A stretch of DNA of 64,000 nt from Terrimicrobium sacchariphilum (GCF_001613545.1 NZ_BDCO01000002.1:3596001-3660000); one strand, 5' to 3'; numbered from the stretch's first letter, positions 11,983 through 20,680 are shown. Numbers and translations are program-made. Notes: generated by a model from the letters alone, not told the origin.

Positions 11983-12333
11983 CTACTTCCAGCGAGTCTC
12001 GGGCTGGAGGTTGATCTCCTCCGGCTTGATGTCAAAACCGCAGCTGCGCAGGAGGTAATCGACACCCTCCTTGGTATCCATCGTCTCCCGCAGGCTGCGG
12101 GCGAAAATCTCGATGTATTCCTTGTAGCTGTCGAGAGCGAGTCGGCCCTCGGCGAAGTGCTTGGCGAGCTGGTCGTCGTGGTTCTCGATCAGGGCGATCA
12201 GGGCGCGGCGCAGGCGCTGGCGCATCGCGGGATCGACGACCACGCGGAACGGACTGGCGGTAGGATCCTGGGGGGTCCTGTCACTGGCGACATCAAAGGT
12301 ATACGGCGTCAGGGTGTTTTCCGATTCGTTCAT
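11983..12333 (-). CDS. Hypothetical protein, 116 residues
   Basis: A small soluble acidic/basic mixed protein with no signal peptide or membrane segment. The middle (RQRLRRALIALIENHDDQL) and the following stretch up to about residue 90 look alpha-helical, and the C-terminus ends in QPETRWK. I recognise no family. It is convergent with hppA and lies downstream of actP, separated from it by a good terminator, so it has its own promoter. Composition and codon use match its neighbours, and the frame contains no better opposing candidate, so I consider it a real gene of unknown function. Confidence 0.6.
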   Translation of the reverse strand: MNESENTLTPYTFDVASDRTPQDPTASPFRVVVDPAMRQRLRRALIALIENHDDQLAKHFAEGRLALDSYKEYIEIFARSLRETMDTKEGVDYLLRSCGFDIKPEEINLQPETRWK

Positions 12334-12474
12334 GGCTTGTGCGTTGGATCGCGCGCACTCTGTCGGAACCCCCCCGCAAAGTCGCGCACTTTATCAACGC
12401 AAACGCACCCCGGCCCGGTCGTGCGAAGTTTTCAGAAGACCCAATGCCTTCCGGCGTAGGGCGTTCCGGGAAGA

Positions 12475-12509
12475 AAAAATAAACCCGCCGCCCGGTGAGA
12501 GCGGCGGGT
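12475..12509 (-). terminator. Rho-independent terminator downstream of actP
   Basis: Read on the minus strand: ACCCGCCG, an 11-nt loop, CGGCGGGT, then TTATTTTTTC. The stem is 12502-12509 with 12483-12490. It lies about 20 bp after the actP stop codon and ends the alr-DUF485-actP transcript before the 11983 gene. Confidence 0.85.
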
Positions 12510-12528
12510 CTATACGGGAGAGATCGTA

Positions 12529-14157
12529 TCAGTGCGAAACCGCCTTCTCGGCGCCGAGACCGGTATTCGCACGCACTTCCATCTCGGTGAAGCGAGCCTC
12601 GGCTGCCGGTTCGCGCGAGCACAGAGTGGCGATGATTGCGGCGAGGAAGCCGAGCGGAATGCTCACGATACCCGGGTTTTTCAGCGGGAAGAGCGGGGTG
12701 GCGTTGATGAGTCCCTTGCCGTCGAGCGACATGACGCTCGGGCTGATGATGATAAGGACGATGCTGGCCACGAGGCCGACGGCGAGGCCGGTCACCGCGC
12801 CTGCCGTATTGAAGCGCCGCCAGAAGATCGACAGTACGATCACGGGGAGATTTGCACTCGCCGCCACTGCAAAGGCGAGGCCGACGAGGAACGCGACGTT
12901 TACCGTCTGGAGCTTGATCGCGAGGAAGATCGCGATCGCGCCGACGACGAAGGCCGTGATGCGGGCGACGAGGACTTCCTCGCCCGGCTTGGTCTCTTTG
13001 CCGTGATGCAGCACGTTGGAGTAAAAATCATGGGCGAAGGATGTGCTCGCGCTGATCGTGAGGCCCGCCACCACCGCGAGGATCGTCGCGAATGCCACCG
13101 CGCTGATGAAGGCGAAGAACACCTCGCCGCCCAGGAAATGCGCCAGCAGCGGGGCCGCCATGTTGTCGGTCGGCTTGCCGCCCACCACGATGTTCTCCGG
13201 CGTGAGAATCGTCGCCGCGCCAAAGCCGAGGAAGGTGGTCATGATGTAAAACGCGCCGATGATCAGCATCGCCCACACGACCGACACGCGCGCTGTCTTG
13301 GCATCCGGCACGGTATAGAAGCGGATGAGAATATGCGGCAACCCCGCCGTACCGCCGATGAGGGCGAGGCCGAGCGAAATGAGGTCGAGCGGACCCCAGG
13401 GATTCACCGCCGCGCCGTAGACGAGGCCGGGCTGCAGGAAGTCTTTCGTCACCACGGTGCCATCCGCCGATTTCACCGGGACATGCGAGATGGCATCAAA
13501 GAACTTCGAGATGTCGAAGTTGAAATGCTTCAGCACCAGCACGCTCAGAAAGAGCGTGCCGCACATGAGCAGCACCGCCTTGATGATCTGCACCCAGGTC
13601 GTCGCCAGCATACCGCCAAAGACCACGTACACGATCATCAGCACGCCGACACCGGCTACCGCCACCTCGTAGGAAACGCCAGGCAGGAGAAGTTTAACCA
13701 GCGCACCCGCGCCGACCATCTGGGCGATCATATAAAAGGTCGAGACGGTCAGCGTGCTGAGCGAGGCCAGCGCACGCACGGGACGCGGGGAGAGTCGATA
13801 TGCCAGCACGTCGGCCATGGTGTACTTGCCTGCATTGCGCAGGGGTTCCGCCACGATGAGGAGCACCGTGAGGTAGGCGACGAGGAAGCCGACAGAGTAC
13901 ATGAAACCGTCGTATCCCTTGAAGGCGATCATCCCGGCGATGCCGAGAAAGCTCGCCGCGCTCATGTAGTCACCGGCAACGGCGAGGCCGTTTTGCCAGC
14001 CCGTGATGCGCCGCCCGGCGGCGAAGTAACCAGCTGACCCCGACGACTTGCGGGCGCTGAAGTACGTGATGACGAGCGTGGCCGCGACAAAGGCCATGAA
14101 CATGAAGAGAGCGGTATGACTCTGCTGAGCCACCGCCAGAAGCAATGTGGAGGACAT
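12529..14157 (-). CDS. actP: Sodium:solute symporter, ActP-like (acetate/glycolate permease)
   Basis: A 542-residue polytopic membrane protein of the SSS family with about 13 hydrophobic helices. Landmarks are AAGRRITGWQNGLAVAGDYMSAASFLG near the N-terminus (family motif including the GDYMSAASFLG run), GGTAGLPHILIRFYTV, and SASTSFAHDFYSNV. These are typical of ActP, the Na+-coupled acetate/monocarboxylate permease. The gene directly upstream encodes a DUF485 protein, the usual partner (YjcH) of ActP in proteobacteria, which supports the assignment. There is no acs gene nearby. Exact substrate (acetate, glycolate, propionate or pyruvate) cannot be read from sequence. Confidence 0.9.
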   Translation of the reverse strand: MSSTLLLAVAQQSHTALFMFMAFVAATLVITYFSARKSSGSAGYFAAGRRITGWQNGLAVAGDYMSAASFLGIAGMIAFKGYDGFMYSVGFLVAYLTVLLIVAEPLRNAGKYTMADVLAYRLSPRPVRALASLSTLTVSTFYMIAQMVGAGALVKLLLPGVSYEVAVAGVGVLMIVYVVFGGMLATTWVQIIKAVLLMCGTLFLSVLVLKHFNFDISKFFDAISHVPVKSADGTVVTKDFLQPGLVYGAAVNPWGPLDLISLGLALIGGTAGLPHILIRFYTVPDAKTARVSVVWAMLIIGAFYIMTTFLGFGAATILTPENIVVGGKPTDNMAAPLLAHFLGGEVFFAFISAVAFATILAVVAGLTISASTSFAHDFYSNVLHHGKETKPGEEVLVARITAFVVGAIAIFLAIKLQTVNVAFLVGLAFAVAASANLPVIVLSIFWRRFNTAGAVTGLAVGLVASIVLIIISPSVMSLDGKGLINATPLFPLKNPGIVSIPLGFLAAIIATLCSREPAAEARFTEMEVRANTGLGAEKAVSH

Positions 14158-14196
14158 GGTGTGGAGAAAGTGGGGGAGGAGTGATGCGAGACCTGA

Positions 14197-14616
14197 TTAC
14201 TTGCGAAACTTCGCCAGCAGCGCCGCCGCCTGCTTGTCCCAGCCCGCAGCCGCAGCCACGTAAAGGAACGCGACGACCCAGGCCATGATGAACTGCGAGA
14301 AAGCAAAGACGTACGCCCAGTTCAGGCCGCCAAATGCCTCTTTGGTCATCAGATTGGGGAACCAGCCCACCAGAATGGGAAGGGCAAGGTAATACGCCAG
14401 GAAGAACACGGTCGCCGGCACGATGAAGCGGGCCTTGGAGGCGAGGAGACTCTTGAAATCCGGGTCAGCCGCGATGGCATCCCAGTCGGCCATGGCCTTT
14501 TCCTCGTCGGCGGTGCGTTCATGGGCGGGGACGGTGTCCCGGCCGAGTGGAGCAATATCCGTCGGAGCCGCAGACTCCGGGGTCAGGTCGCGATTGTGGG
14601 GGTCGCTTGGGGGCAT
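14197..14616 (-). CDS. DUF485 membrane protein, YjcH-like
   Basis: A 139-residue protein. An acidic, proline-rich cytoplasmic N-terminus of about 55 residues is followed by DPDFKSLLASKARFIVPATVFFLAYY, the hallmark opening of DUF485, and two transmembrane helices (about 68-88 and 103-125). It lies 39 bp upstream of the actP-like symporter, and this pairing is the standard yjcH-actP arrangement. The long N-terminal extension is unusual, since typical DUF485 proteins are about 100 residues. Its role beside the permease is unknown; a small auxiliary subunit is a common inference. Confidence 0.85.
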   Translation of the reverse strand: MPPSDPHNRDLTPESAAPTDIAPLGRDTVPAHERTADEEKAMADWDAIAADPDFKSLLASKARFIVPATVFFLAYYLALPILVGWFPNLMTKEAFGGLNWAYVFAFSQFIMAWVVAFLYVAAAAGWDKQAAALLAKFRK

Positions 14617-14641
14617 GGTGGGGGAACTTAGGCAGGTTTTC

Positions 14642-15811
14642 TTACACTGTCGAGCCTGTGTCGGAATCGTAATAAAAGTACGATCCGCGCGGCTTCAAGC
14701 CGGTAAAAATGTGCCATGAGATCGTTCCCGCCTTGTCGGCCAGCTCCCGGGCGAGGATTTCCTCCCCGCCTTGACGACCGATCAGCACCGTCTCGTCGCC
14801 CACCCGGGCGTCGGGCACATCGGTGACGTCGACGAGGATCTGGTCCATCGTCACCCGGCCAAGCACCAGACAGCGCTTGCCATGAACCAGCACCGCCGCA
14901 TCGTGGCCGGAAACCTGTCGCGGAAACCCATCGGCATAGCCGACCGGCACCGTGGCGATACGCATCTGGTGCGGTGTAAAAAAGGTGCGCCCATAGCTCA
15001 CGCTGCGGCCTGCCGGGACATCGCGCACGAGCACGAGCCGGGCCTTCCAGCTCAGAGCGGGCTGGATTTGCGGCTGGTAGATATCCGGGTAACACGACCC
15101 GTAAAGCACGAGTCCCGCCCGCACGTAATCCGGCGCAAACCCTGCGAACTCAAAGATGCCCGCGCTGTTGAGGGCGTGGAACTTCGCCCGCGGCGCGATG
15201 GCCTTGATTTCCGCCGCGAGCCGCCCGAACCCCTCCAGCTCCTCCCGCGTAAAGTCCGCATCCTCATCCGGCGCGGGGAGATGGGTCGAAATATGAAACG
15301 CGCCAAGATTGGGGAGCTTCACGATCTGGCGCACAACCTCCGCGGCGTCCTCGTGCCAGCAGCCCATACGCCCCATGCCGGTATCGACCTTGAGATTGAG
15401 CGCACAGGACCGGGTCCCCGCCAACCCAGCAACGGCAGACGCTTCCTCAGCGCTGGAAACGGAAACGATGTACCCGGCATCCACCGCCGCCTGCCGTTCA
15501 TCGGGCAGGCAGGGGCCGAGGAGCAGGATATCCCGCCCAAGGCCGAGCGCCGCAAGTTCGTCCGCCTCATGCACATTGGCCACGGCAAAAAGATCGATTT
15601 GATCCACTATTGCCGGTGCGACCCGCGTAATACCGTGCCCGTAAGCGTCGGCTTTAACCACGGCGATGATCCCTGCCGTCGAGCCGATTCGCGCGCGAAT
15701 GGCCTTCAGATTATGCCGGAAGGCGGCGAGATCGATTTGAACCCAGGTACGAAGGTTCGAAGGAATGGACACCTGACTAGATGACACCCACGACGGAAGG
15801 ATTTCAACCAA
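14642..15811 (-). CDS. alr: Alanine racemase
   Basis: A fold-type III PLP enzyme, up to 389 residues, that makes D-alanine for peptidoglycan. The PLP lysine is in AVVKADAYGHG near residue 52, and PVGYADGFPR in the C-terminal domain carries the second catalytic base region. The substrate and barrel motifs MGRMG and HALNSAG are present. The start is ambiguous: a TTG at 15811 overlaps the upstream stop by 8 bp, and in-frame GTG codons lie 24 and 39 bp further in; a start at either would better match the usual N-terminus before WVQIDLAAFRHN. The gene sits between the glycosylase-like gene and the DUF485 gene on the same strand. Confidence 0.95.
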   Translation of the reverse strand: MVEILPSWVSSSQVSIPSNLRTWVQIDLAAFRHNLKAIRARIGSTAGIIAVVKADAYGHGITRVAPAIVDQIDLFAVANVHEADELAALGLGRDILLLGPCLPDERQAAVDAGYIVSVSSAEEASAVAGLAGTRSCALNLKVDTGMGRMGCWHEDAAEVVRQIVKLPNLGAFHISTHLPAPDEDADFTREELEGFGRLAAEIKAIAPRAKFHALNSAGIFEFAGFAPDYVRAGLVLYGSCYPDIYQPQIQPALSWKARLVLVRDVPAGRSVSYGRTFFTPHQMRIATVPVGYADGFPRQVSGHDAAVLVHGKRCLVLGRVTMDQILVDVTDVPDARVGDETVLIGRQGGEEILARELADKAGTISWHIFTGLKPRGSYFYYDSDTGSTV

Positions 15812-16685
15812 CTTCCACCCCGGGCGCGATGAGTTCCTGGCACAGAGCGATCAAATTTTCCCGCAAGGGAGCAGCCCGTCGGCTGAAATCCCGTTGCCGC
15901 GATTCGTACTCCGCGCGCCCCTCCGGCGTCTCCACTCGGACCGGCTCATACCCGAGCTCTCGCAGGTCGTATGGGCTGGCCTGCATGTCGAGGGTGCGAA
16001 TGTCCCGCGCCAGTTCGAAGCAATCGGCCACCAGCTCCGAGGACGAAAAGGGCGCGAGTTTGAAGGCCCATTTGTACAGGTCCATGTTGGCGTGGAGGCA
16101 GCCGGGCTGCTCAAAATCGATCGTCGTCTCGCGCGTGAGCGAGTGCTTGTTCAGCGGCACGGCCTCCGTGGTGAAAAACCGGAAGGCGTCGTAGTGCGTG
16201 CAGCGCAGCCCGAGCGACTCCACCGCCGAGGCCAGTTCGTCGCCCGAAACCCGCAGCGGCCAGGAGTGGCGCGTCTCTTGGGTCCGGTACACCATCGCCC
16301 ACTCGTGCAATCCGAAACACCCGAAGACCGCCGGGCGATTCGCCGCTGCCATGAGAAACCCGGCGAGCCAGCGCGGGAAGGTCCGCCGTTTTTCCGGCAA
16401 CTCCGCCGGATCAACCATCACCCCATCGCCCTCTCGCCGATACCCGGTGATGGCGAGATATTCCTCGCAACCTTCGCCCCTGAGCACGACCCCCAGCCCC
16501 GGATGCCAAAGCAGCAGCTTCGCGGGGCGGTTCGGGTAGTATTCGAAAAGGAAATCATCCACAGGGTGCTTCTGCTGCAATGACATGCGCCGCAGCCTCG
16601 GCTCGATCCATGGGCGCACCCGCGCCTCATGGTCGCGGCGCATCTGCCGCCACGCCGGGGCATTGAGGATGAGAGCGGATTTCAT
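15804..16685 (-). CDS. Conserved protein often annotated as putative 3-methyladenine DNA glycosylase
   Basis: A 293-residue soluble protein. It opens with WRQMRRDHEARVRPWIEPRLRRM and KHPVDDFLFEYYPNRPAKLLLWHPG, and has histidine-rich later motifs (LHEWAMVYR, CTHYDAFRFFT, EQPGCLHANMDLYKW). The pattern resembles a conserved bacterial family that databases, especially in actinobacteria, label 3-methyladenine DNA glycosylase. I see no helix-hairpin-helix or AlkA/Tag/MPG signature, so the enzymatic name is weak. Conserved Cys/His/Asp residues suggest an enzyme. It overlaps alr by up to 8 bp and probably heads the operon continuing into actP. Confidence 0.7.
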   Translation of the reverse strand: MKSALILNAPAWRQMRRDHEARVRPWIEPRLRRMSLQQKHPVDDFLFEYYPNRPAKLLLWHPGLGVVLRGEGCEEYLAITGYRREGDGVMVDPAELPEKRRTFPRWLAGFLMAAANRPAVFGCFGLHEWAMVYRTQETRHSWPLRVSGDELASAVESLGLRCTHYDAFRFFTTEAVPLNKHSLTRETTIDFEQPGCLHANMDLYKWAFKLAPFSSSELVADCFELARDIRTLDMQASPYDLRELGYEPVRVETPEGRAEYESRQRDFSRRAAPLRENLIALCQELIAPGVEVG

Positions 16686-16776
16686 GGAGCGCCGATCTTA
16701 ACCCACCGCGCGGGATTTGCCACCCGCTCCGCAATTCTTCTCGCACCCATCAACCGCCGGGCGCACACTTTCCCTC

Positions 16777-17175
16777 ATGCGATTCCTCCGCATCCTCCCC
16801 GTTCTCACGCTGTTTTTCATCCTTCCCTGTGCCCTCGCCGAGTCCGATCTCTCTGGTACCTACTCGGGTGAACACGCCGTCAATAAAGACACCCTTCTTT
16901 GCGAAGTCACCATCACGGCAGAAGGCAAAGGCTACGCCATCTCCGGCTCGTATGCGCTGGAGTCCGGTCGTGGAGCGACTCCGAGCTTCGACGGTTCAGG
17001 CAAGGTCAATGAGCAAGGCACGCTCGTCGCCACCTTCACCGACTCTTTTGAAAACACCGGAACCGCGATGATTACGCCCACCGATGAGGGTGTCACCATT
17101 TCCATTCGCGTGACTGATGTAAAAGACCCTCGCTGCATCCCGCTCTACAAAGAGTGCACCCTGAAAAAGCAATGA
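16777..17175 (+). CDS. Hypothetical secreted protein, 132 residues
   Basis: A Sec signal peptide (MRFLRILPVLTLFFILPCALA, cleavage near residue 20) is followed by a small beta-rich domain with DLSGTYSGEHAV and two late cysteines (CIPLYKEC) plus one earlier Cys, suggesting a disulphide-stabilised periplasmic or secreted domain. I chose the ATG at 16777 because it starts exactly at the signal peptide; the frame is open further upstream. The stop overlaps the next start as ATGA, so the two small genes are translationally coupled. I do not recognise the family. Confidence 0.65.
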   Translation: MRFLRILPVLTLFFILPCALAESDLSGTYSGEHAVNKDTLLCEVTITAEGKGYAISGSYALESGRGATPSFDGSGKVNEQGTLVATFTDSFENTGTAMITPTDEGVTISIRVTDVKDPRCIPLYKECTLKKQ

Positions 17176-17477
17176 TGCCACGTCTCGCCCTACTTGCCGT
17201 CCTGGCGCTCTTGGTGGTCACACCTCTTTTCGCCGAGGTGACACTCGCTGGAGGAGACGGATCATCGTTCGAAAAAGCTATCCTCGTCCAGGGAGCAACC
17301 GAACCCACCGGTGTTGCGGCTGAGTACGCGTATCTAGACAAACACTACCCTGGATACGCCGTCACCAAGCAATCTTTACTTAACCACAAAGATCGTCTCT
17401 ACGACGCGCTCGATTTCACCTGGGAGGGGAAGCCGCATCGCATCTATTTCGATATCACCGAGTTCTTTGGTAAATAA
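17172..17477 (+). CDS. Hypothetical secreted protein, 101 residues
   Basis: A signal peptide (MMPRLALLAVLALLVVTPLF, cleavage after FA) precedes a short mature domain of about 78 residues beginning EVTLAGGDGSSFEKAI and ending in DITEFFGK. The start is at 17172 in an ATGA overlap with the previous gene; the next codon is also ATG. The protein is probably periplasmic. No family is recognised. The tight coupling to the preceding secreted protein suggests they function together. Confidence 0.6.
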   Translation: MMPRLALLAVLALLVVTPLFAEVTLAGGDGSSFEKAILVQGATEPTGVAAEYAYLDKHYPGYAVTKQSLLNHKDRLYDALDFTWEGKPHRIYFDITEFFGK

Positions 17478-17487
17478 TCGCATCCTT

Positions 17488-17706
17488 ATGAGCACTTACG
17501 AGAAAGTCGTGATTGTCGTCATTCGCTTCGTCGCCGTCCTTTGGTTCGTCTACTCGCTTACGGCGTTCGCTTCGATGACATTGTCGGGACTCAACCAGTT
17601 GGGAATCCGGCTCACTCCCGTTTTCCTCATCTCCTTCCTCGCCCCGCTGGCACTCTATTTCGCAGCCCGACTCCTTGCCCGCATCATCACGGCAGGAGTG
17701 GATTAG
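17488..17706 (+). CDS. Small two-helix membrane protein, 72 residues
   Basis: The ATG at 17488 gives MSTYEKVVIVVIRFVAVLWF, then two hydrophobic helices (about 7-30 and 43-63) and a short polar tail. A TTG at 17467 would extend it upstream into the end of the previous gene. It follows the two small secreted proteins in the same direction with a 10-bp gap and may belong to that operon. Function unknown. Confidence 0.5.
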   Translation: MSTYEKVVIVVIRFVAVLWFVYSLTAFASMTLSGLNQLGIRLTPVFLISFLAPLALYFAARLLARIITAGVD

Positions 17707-17718
17707 CTGGAAATTCGC

Positions 17719-18009
17719 TTACTCCGCCAGCAGTCTGGCGCGGATCTCCGCCGCCGCCAGTCCGCTGACAAGCACCTGCTTTTCCCGACTCGACTGGCCC
17801 CGCAGCAGGCTCAACGCCGCGCTGGGGACGCCGAGTTTCTCCGCGAGGAACTTCAGCAGCCGGTCATTCGCCTTGCCATCGACCGGTGGCGCATTGAGCC
17901 GCACCTTCAGCGCGTCGCCATGCGTACCAGCGATCGCATCCTTGCTCGCGCGCGGCGCGGCATGCACGGCTATCACACATCCTTGCGAACTCTCTCGGAG
18001 CCAACTCAT
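17719..18009 (-). CDS. DUF167/UPF0235 (YggU-like) protein
   Basis: A 96-residue protein of the DUF167 family. The diagnostic motifs are VHAAPRASKDAIAG near the start, LKVRLNAPPVDGKAND in the middle, and LLRGQSSREKQVLV near the end. These are small soluble alpha/beta proteins of unknown function found across bacteria and eukaryotes. I chose the ATG at 18009 because GGAGGG lies four bases upstream; a GTG at 18021 is possible but would bury that site in the coding region. Convergent with the small membrane protein at 17488. Confidence 0.85.
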   Translation of the reverse strand: MSWLRESSQGCVIAVHAAPRASKDAIAGTHGDALKVRLNAPPVDGKANDRLLKFLAEKLGVPSAALSLLRGQSSREKQVLVSGLAAAEIRARLLAE

Positions 18010-18069
18010 TGCACCCTCCACCCTACCCAGTCGGAGCCAAGGCGTCAGCAGGAATCCCGATTTTGTCTA

Positions 18070-18099
18070 TTGACACATTATGCCAAAGAGAAGTAGCTA
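18070..18099 (+). promoter_or_regulatory. Possible promoter for the Nramp gene
   Basis: A perfect -35 TTGACA (18070-18075) is followed after 18 bp by TAGCTA (18094-18099), a poor -10 match. It lies about 45 bp upstream of the transporter start in the divergent gap with the DUF167 gene. No convincing MntR or Fur box was seen. Confidence 0.3.
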
Positions 18100-18141
18100 A
18101 ACCTACAAAAGTGTATCACTGGCTACAAATAAAGGGACTCC

Positions 18142-19533
18142 ATGGGAACTGGTAGCGGGCCGGAATCTCCAGATATGGCATGGCGGAGGGAAGCGGCGGC
18201 GGTGAGCCTGCCGGAGGTCCACCGCAGTATTTTCGTCCCGAACAAGGCGCCGTTCTGGCGCAAGATGATGGCCTTCGCCGGTCCGGGCTTCCTCGTGGCC
18301 GTGGGCTACATGGACCCGGGCAACTGGGCCACCGACCTCGCGGGCGGGTCCAAGTTTGGCTACACGCTGCTCAGCGTCATCCTCATATCCAATCTGATGG
18401 CCATCCTGCTGCAGCACCTATGCGTGAAGCTCGGCGTGGCTACAGGGCGCGATCTGGCCCAGGCCTGCCGCGATCATTATCCCACTCCCGTCGTGTGGGG
18501 TCTCTGGTTCCTCTGCGAACTCGCCATCGCAGCATGCGACCTCGCGGAGGTCATCGGCTCGGCCATCGGCCTCCAGCTCCTCTTTGGCATTCCGCTTGTC
18601 TGGGGCTGCATCATCACCTGTCTCGACGTGCTGGCCGTGCTGTATTTGCAAAACAAGGGCTTCCGCTACATCGAGGCGCTCGTGCTGACGCTTATCCTCA
18701 CCATCGGAGGGTGCTTCGTGGCCGAGCTGTTCTTTGCCAAGCCCAGCCTCACCGGCGTGCTGCTAGGCTTCGTGCCGAGCACGGAGATCCTGAAGAACCA
18801 GGAAATGCTCTACGTCAGCATCGGCATCCTCGGCGCGACCGTCATGCCGCACAATCTGTACCTGCACTCCTCCATCGTGCAGACGCGCAACTTTGAGCGC
18901 ACGAACGAGGGCAAGCGGGAGGCCGTCCGGTTTGCGACGATCGATTCCACCGCAGCGCTCATGTTTGCCCTCTTCATCAATGGCGGCATCCTGGTCCTGG
19001 CGGCGGCGGCGTTTCACTTCAACGGCCACAACGAGGTCGCGGAGATTCAGGACGCCTTCCAGCTCCTGAGCCCGACGCTGGGAGTCGGGGTCGCGAGCAC
19101 GCTCTTCGCCGTGGCCCTGCTCGCTTCCGGACAGAACGCCACGCTCACCGGCACACTCGCCGGGCAGATCGTGATGGAGGGTCTCTTGAATTTCCGCCTG
19201 AAGCCCTGGCTGCGCCGCCTCATCACCCGCGCCATCGCCATCGTGCCGGCCGTCGTGGTGATCGGCATGTATGGCGAGAGCAGCACGACCTCGCTCCTCA
19301 TCGCCAGCCAGGTCGTGCTCAGCATGCAACTCGGTTTCGCCGTGTGGCCGCTCATGCGCTTTACCGGGGAAAAGGCCAAGATGGGCGAGTTCGCCAATCC
19401 GCTCTGGATCAAGATCCTTGGCTGGTCGACCGCGATCATCATCATCGTGCTCAACCTGAAGCTGCTCTTCGACACCTTCGTGCCGGAATCCATCCGGCGT
19501 CCGTTCTACGCGTTCTTCGGACTCAGCATTTAA
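18142..19533 (+). CDS. mntH: Nramp-family divalent metal transporter (MntH-like)
   Basis: A 463-residue polytopic protein with about 11 helices. It imports Mn2+ or Fe2+ with protons. Both Nramp metal-binding motifs are present: DPGNWATD in helix 1 and MPHN in helix 6. The polar N-terminus of about 45 residues is longer than in E. coli MntH. Its stop is 8 bp before a universal stress protein start, so the two are probably cotranscribed. Metal preference cannot be fixed from sequence, but the helix-6 Met with DPGN favours Mn/Fe over Mg or Al. Confidence 0.93.
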   Translation: MGTGSGPESPDMAWRREAAAVSLPEVHRSIFVPNKAPFWRKMMAFAGPGFLVAVGYMDPGNWATDLAGGSKFGYTLLSVILISNLMAILLQHLCVKLGVATGRDLAQACRDHYPTPVVWGLWFLCELAIAACDLAEVIGSAIGLQLLFGIPLVWGCIITCLDVLAVLYLQNKGFRYIEALVLTLILTIGGCFVAELFFAKPSLTGVLLGFVPSTEILKNQEMLYVSIGILGATVMPHNLYLHSSIVQTRNFERTNEGKREAVRFATIDSTAALMFALFINGGILVLAAAAFHFNGHNEVAEIQDAFQLLSPTLGVGVASTLFAVALLASGQNATLTGTLAGQIVMEGLLNFRLKPWLRRLITRAIAIVPAVVVIGMYGESSTTSLLIASQVVLSMQLGFAVWPLMRFTGEKAKMGEFANPLWIKILGWSTAIIIIVLNLKLLFDTFVPESIRRPFYAFFGLSI

Positions 19534-19541
19534 AATCCGTC

Positions 19542-19970
19542 ATGTACCACCACATCCTCATCCCGGTGGAGAACAGCCCCGCCGACGAAACGATCCTCGA
19601 CCACATCAAGCCGCTCGCGCGCTGGTCGAATGCCTGCATCGTCCTCCTCCACGTGGCCGACGGCTGGGTCGCCCGCAACTACGACCAGCTCAAGCTCGCG
19701 GAGAGCGAGGAGATCATCGAGGACCGCGCCTACCTGGAGCGCCGCGCGAAAGAACTCACCGCCGAGGGATTTACCGTCACGTATCATCTCGCGATGGGCG
19801 AACCTTCCGACGAGATCGTGAAATTCGCCAAACAGGATCACATCGACCTCATCGCGATGTCGACCCACGGCCACCGCTTCATCAGCGACCTGCTCTACGG
19901 CGCCACCGTGGACAAGGTGAGGCACCTCGTCGACATTCCGGTCTTGTTGCTGAAGGCGAAGGATCGGTAA
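19542..19970 (+). CDS. Universal stress protein, UspA family
   Basis: A 142-residue cytoplasmic protein. The N-terminal beta strand HILIPVENS is followed by a variable helix and the C-terminal nucleotide-site region IAMSTHGHRFISDLLYGATVDKV, then VDIPVLLLK. The ATP-binding pattern G-2x-G-9x-G(S/T) is only partly kept, because the second Gly is replaced (HGHRF), so ATP binding is doubtful. I chose the ATG at 19542; the open frame upstream lies inside the transporter gene. The 8-bp gap to the Nramp gene suggests one operon, perhaps linking metal uptake to stress. Confidence 0.88.
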   Translation: MYHHILIPVENSPADETILDHIKPLARWSNACIVLLHVADGWVARNYDQLKLAESEEIIEDRAYLERRAKELTAEGFTVTYHLAMGEPSDEIVKFAKQDHIDLIAMSTHGHRFISDLLYGATVDKVRHLVDIPVLLLKAKDR

Positions 19971-19999
19971 CGGCCCAAAAGCACGCTTGAAGATTCATC

Positions 20000-20024
20000 C
20001 ATATCATCTATTTTAGATGATATG
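20000..20024 (+). promoter_or_regulatory. Palindromic operator of the toxin-antitoxin operon
   Basis: A perfect inverted repeat with 11-bp arms and a 3-bp TTT centre: CATATCATCTA (20000-20010) and TAGATGATATG (20014-20024). The right arm contains the antitoxin ATG (20022-20024). Phd-type antitoxins repress their own operon by binding such palindromes, so this is very likely the autoregulatory operator. Confidence 0.75.
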
Positions 20025-20270
20025 ACGATCATTGCCGCAAACGAGGCCAAGCAGAGCTTTGGGAAAGTCCTCGATGCTGCCCAACGAGAGCCGGTGCTGA
20101 TCCAAAAGCACAACCGGGCAACTGCGGTCATTCTCTCCGCTGAAGAGTATGAGCGCCTGCGCGGCATCAATACCGCCGAATTTGAAGCTTTTTGCGATCG
20201 CGTCGGCGAACGTGCCAAGCAAGCAGGACTGACGGAGAAGAAGCTTTCCGATCTCTTGGATAATCCATGA
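20022..20270 (+). CDS. Phd/YefM-family antitoxin
   Basis: An 82-residue protein with the Phd/YefM N-terminal fold: ANEAKQSFGKVLDAA, then PVLIQKHNRATAVILSAEEYERL, the classic motif pattern. The N-terminal half binds DNA; the C-terminal tail (from about residue 55) should wrap the toxin. The start codon is embedded in a perfect palindrome, consistent with autorepression. The stop overlaps the toxin start as ATGA. The antitoxin keeps the toxin inactive and represses the operon. Confidence 0.9.
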   Translation: MTIIAANEAKQSFGKVLDAAQREPVLIQKHNRATAVILSAEEYERLRGINTAEFEAFCDRVGERAKQAGLTEKKLSDLLDNP

Positions 20271-20680
20271 TCCCACCGCGCCGTTGGGTCGTGGATACCA
20301 ATGCGCTCATCAGTCGCCTCCTCCTCCCGACATCAGTGTCTGCACACGCTGTTCAAAAAGCGCTGTCTTCAGGTGATCTCATTGTATCCGATGCCACCCT
20401 GCAGGAACTGGCAGACGTTCTGGGCCGCCCAAAGTTTAACAAGTATCTCTCTCCGGAAGAGCGCCGAGAATTCTTTCAACTCCTCAGTCGGGTCGCGATA
20501 CGCATCGAAGTTTTACGCCCCATCAAAGCTTGCCGCGATCCCAAGGATGACAAATTCCTCGAGCTGGCAATCAATGGTAGAGCGGACGCGATCATCACGG
20601 GCGACGAAGATCTGCTTGTTCTCCATCCTTTTCTCGGGATCCCAATTCTGAGCCCGAAATCGTTCCTTGATCAGATGTAA
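20267..20680 (+). CDS. PIN-domain toxin (putative ribonuclease)
   Basis: A 137-residue single PIN domain of the COG1569 type. The acidic metal-binding residues are visible: Asp in VVDTNALIS near residue 10, Glu in DATLQELADVL, Asp in DPKDDKFLELA and Asp in AIITGDEDLL. PIN toxins are Mg2+-dependent endoribonucleases that cut tRNA, rRNA or mRNA. The gene overlaps its antitoxin by 4 bp, which couples their translation. The pairing of a Phd-type rather than VapB-type antitoxin with a PIN toxin is known for this subgroup. Its RNA target cannot be predicted. Confidence 0.9.
   Translation: MIPPRRWVVDTNALISRLLLPTSVSAHAVQKALSSGDLIVSDATLQELADVLGRPKFNKYLSPEERREFFQLLSRVAIRIEVLRPIKACRDPKDDKFLELAINGRADAIITGDEDLLVLHPFLGIPILSPKSFLDQM

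Noticed and set aside
12532-14037. 501-codon plus-strand open frame over actP
   Set aside because: Highly charged, Glu/Arg/His-rich; antisense shadow of the symporter.
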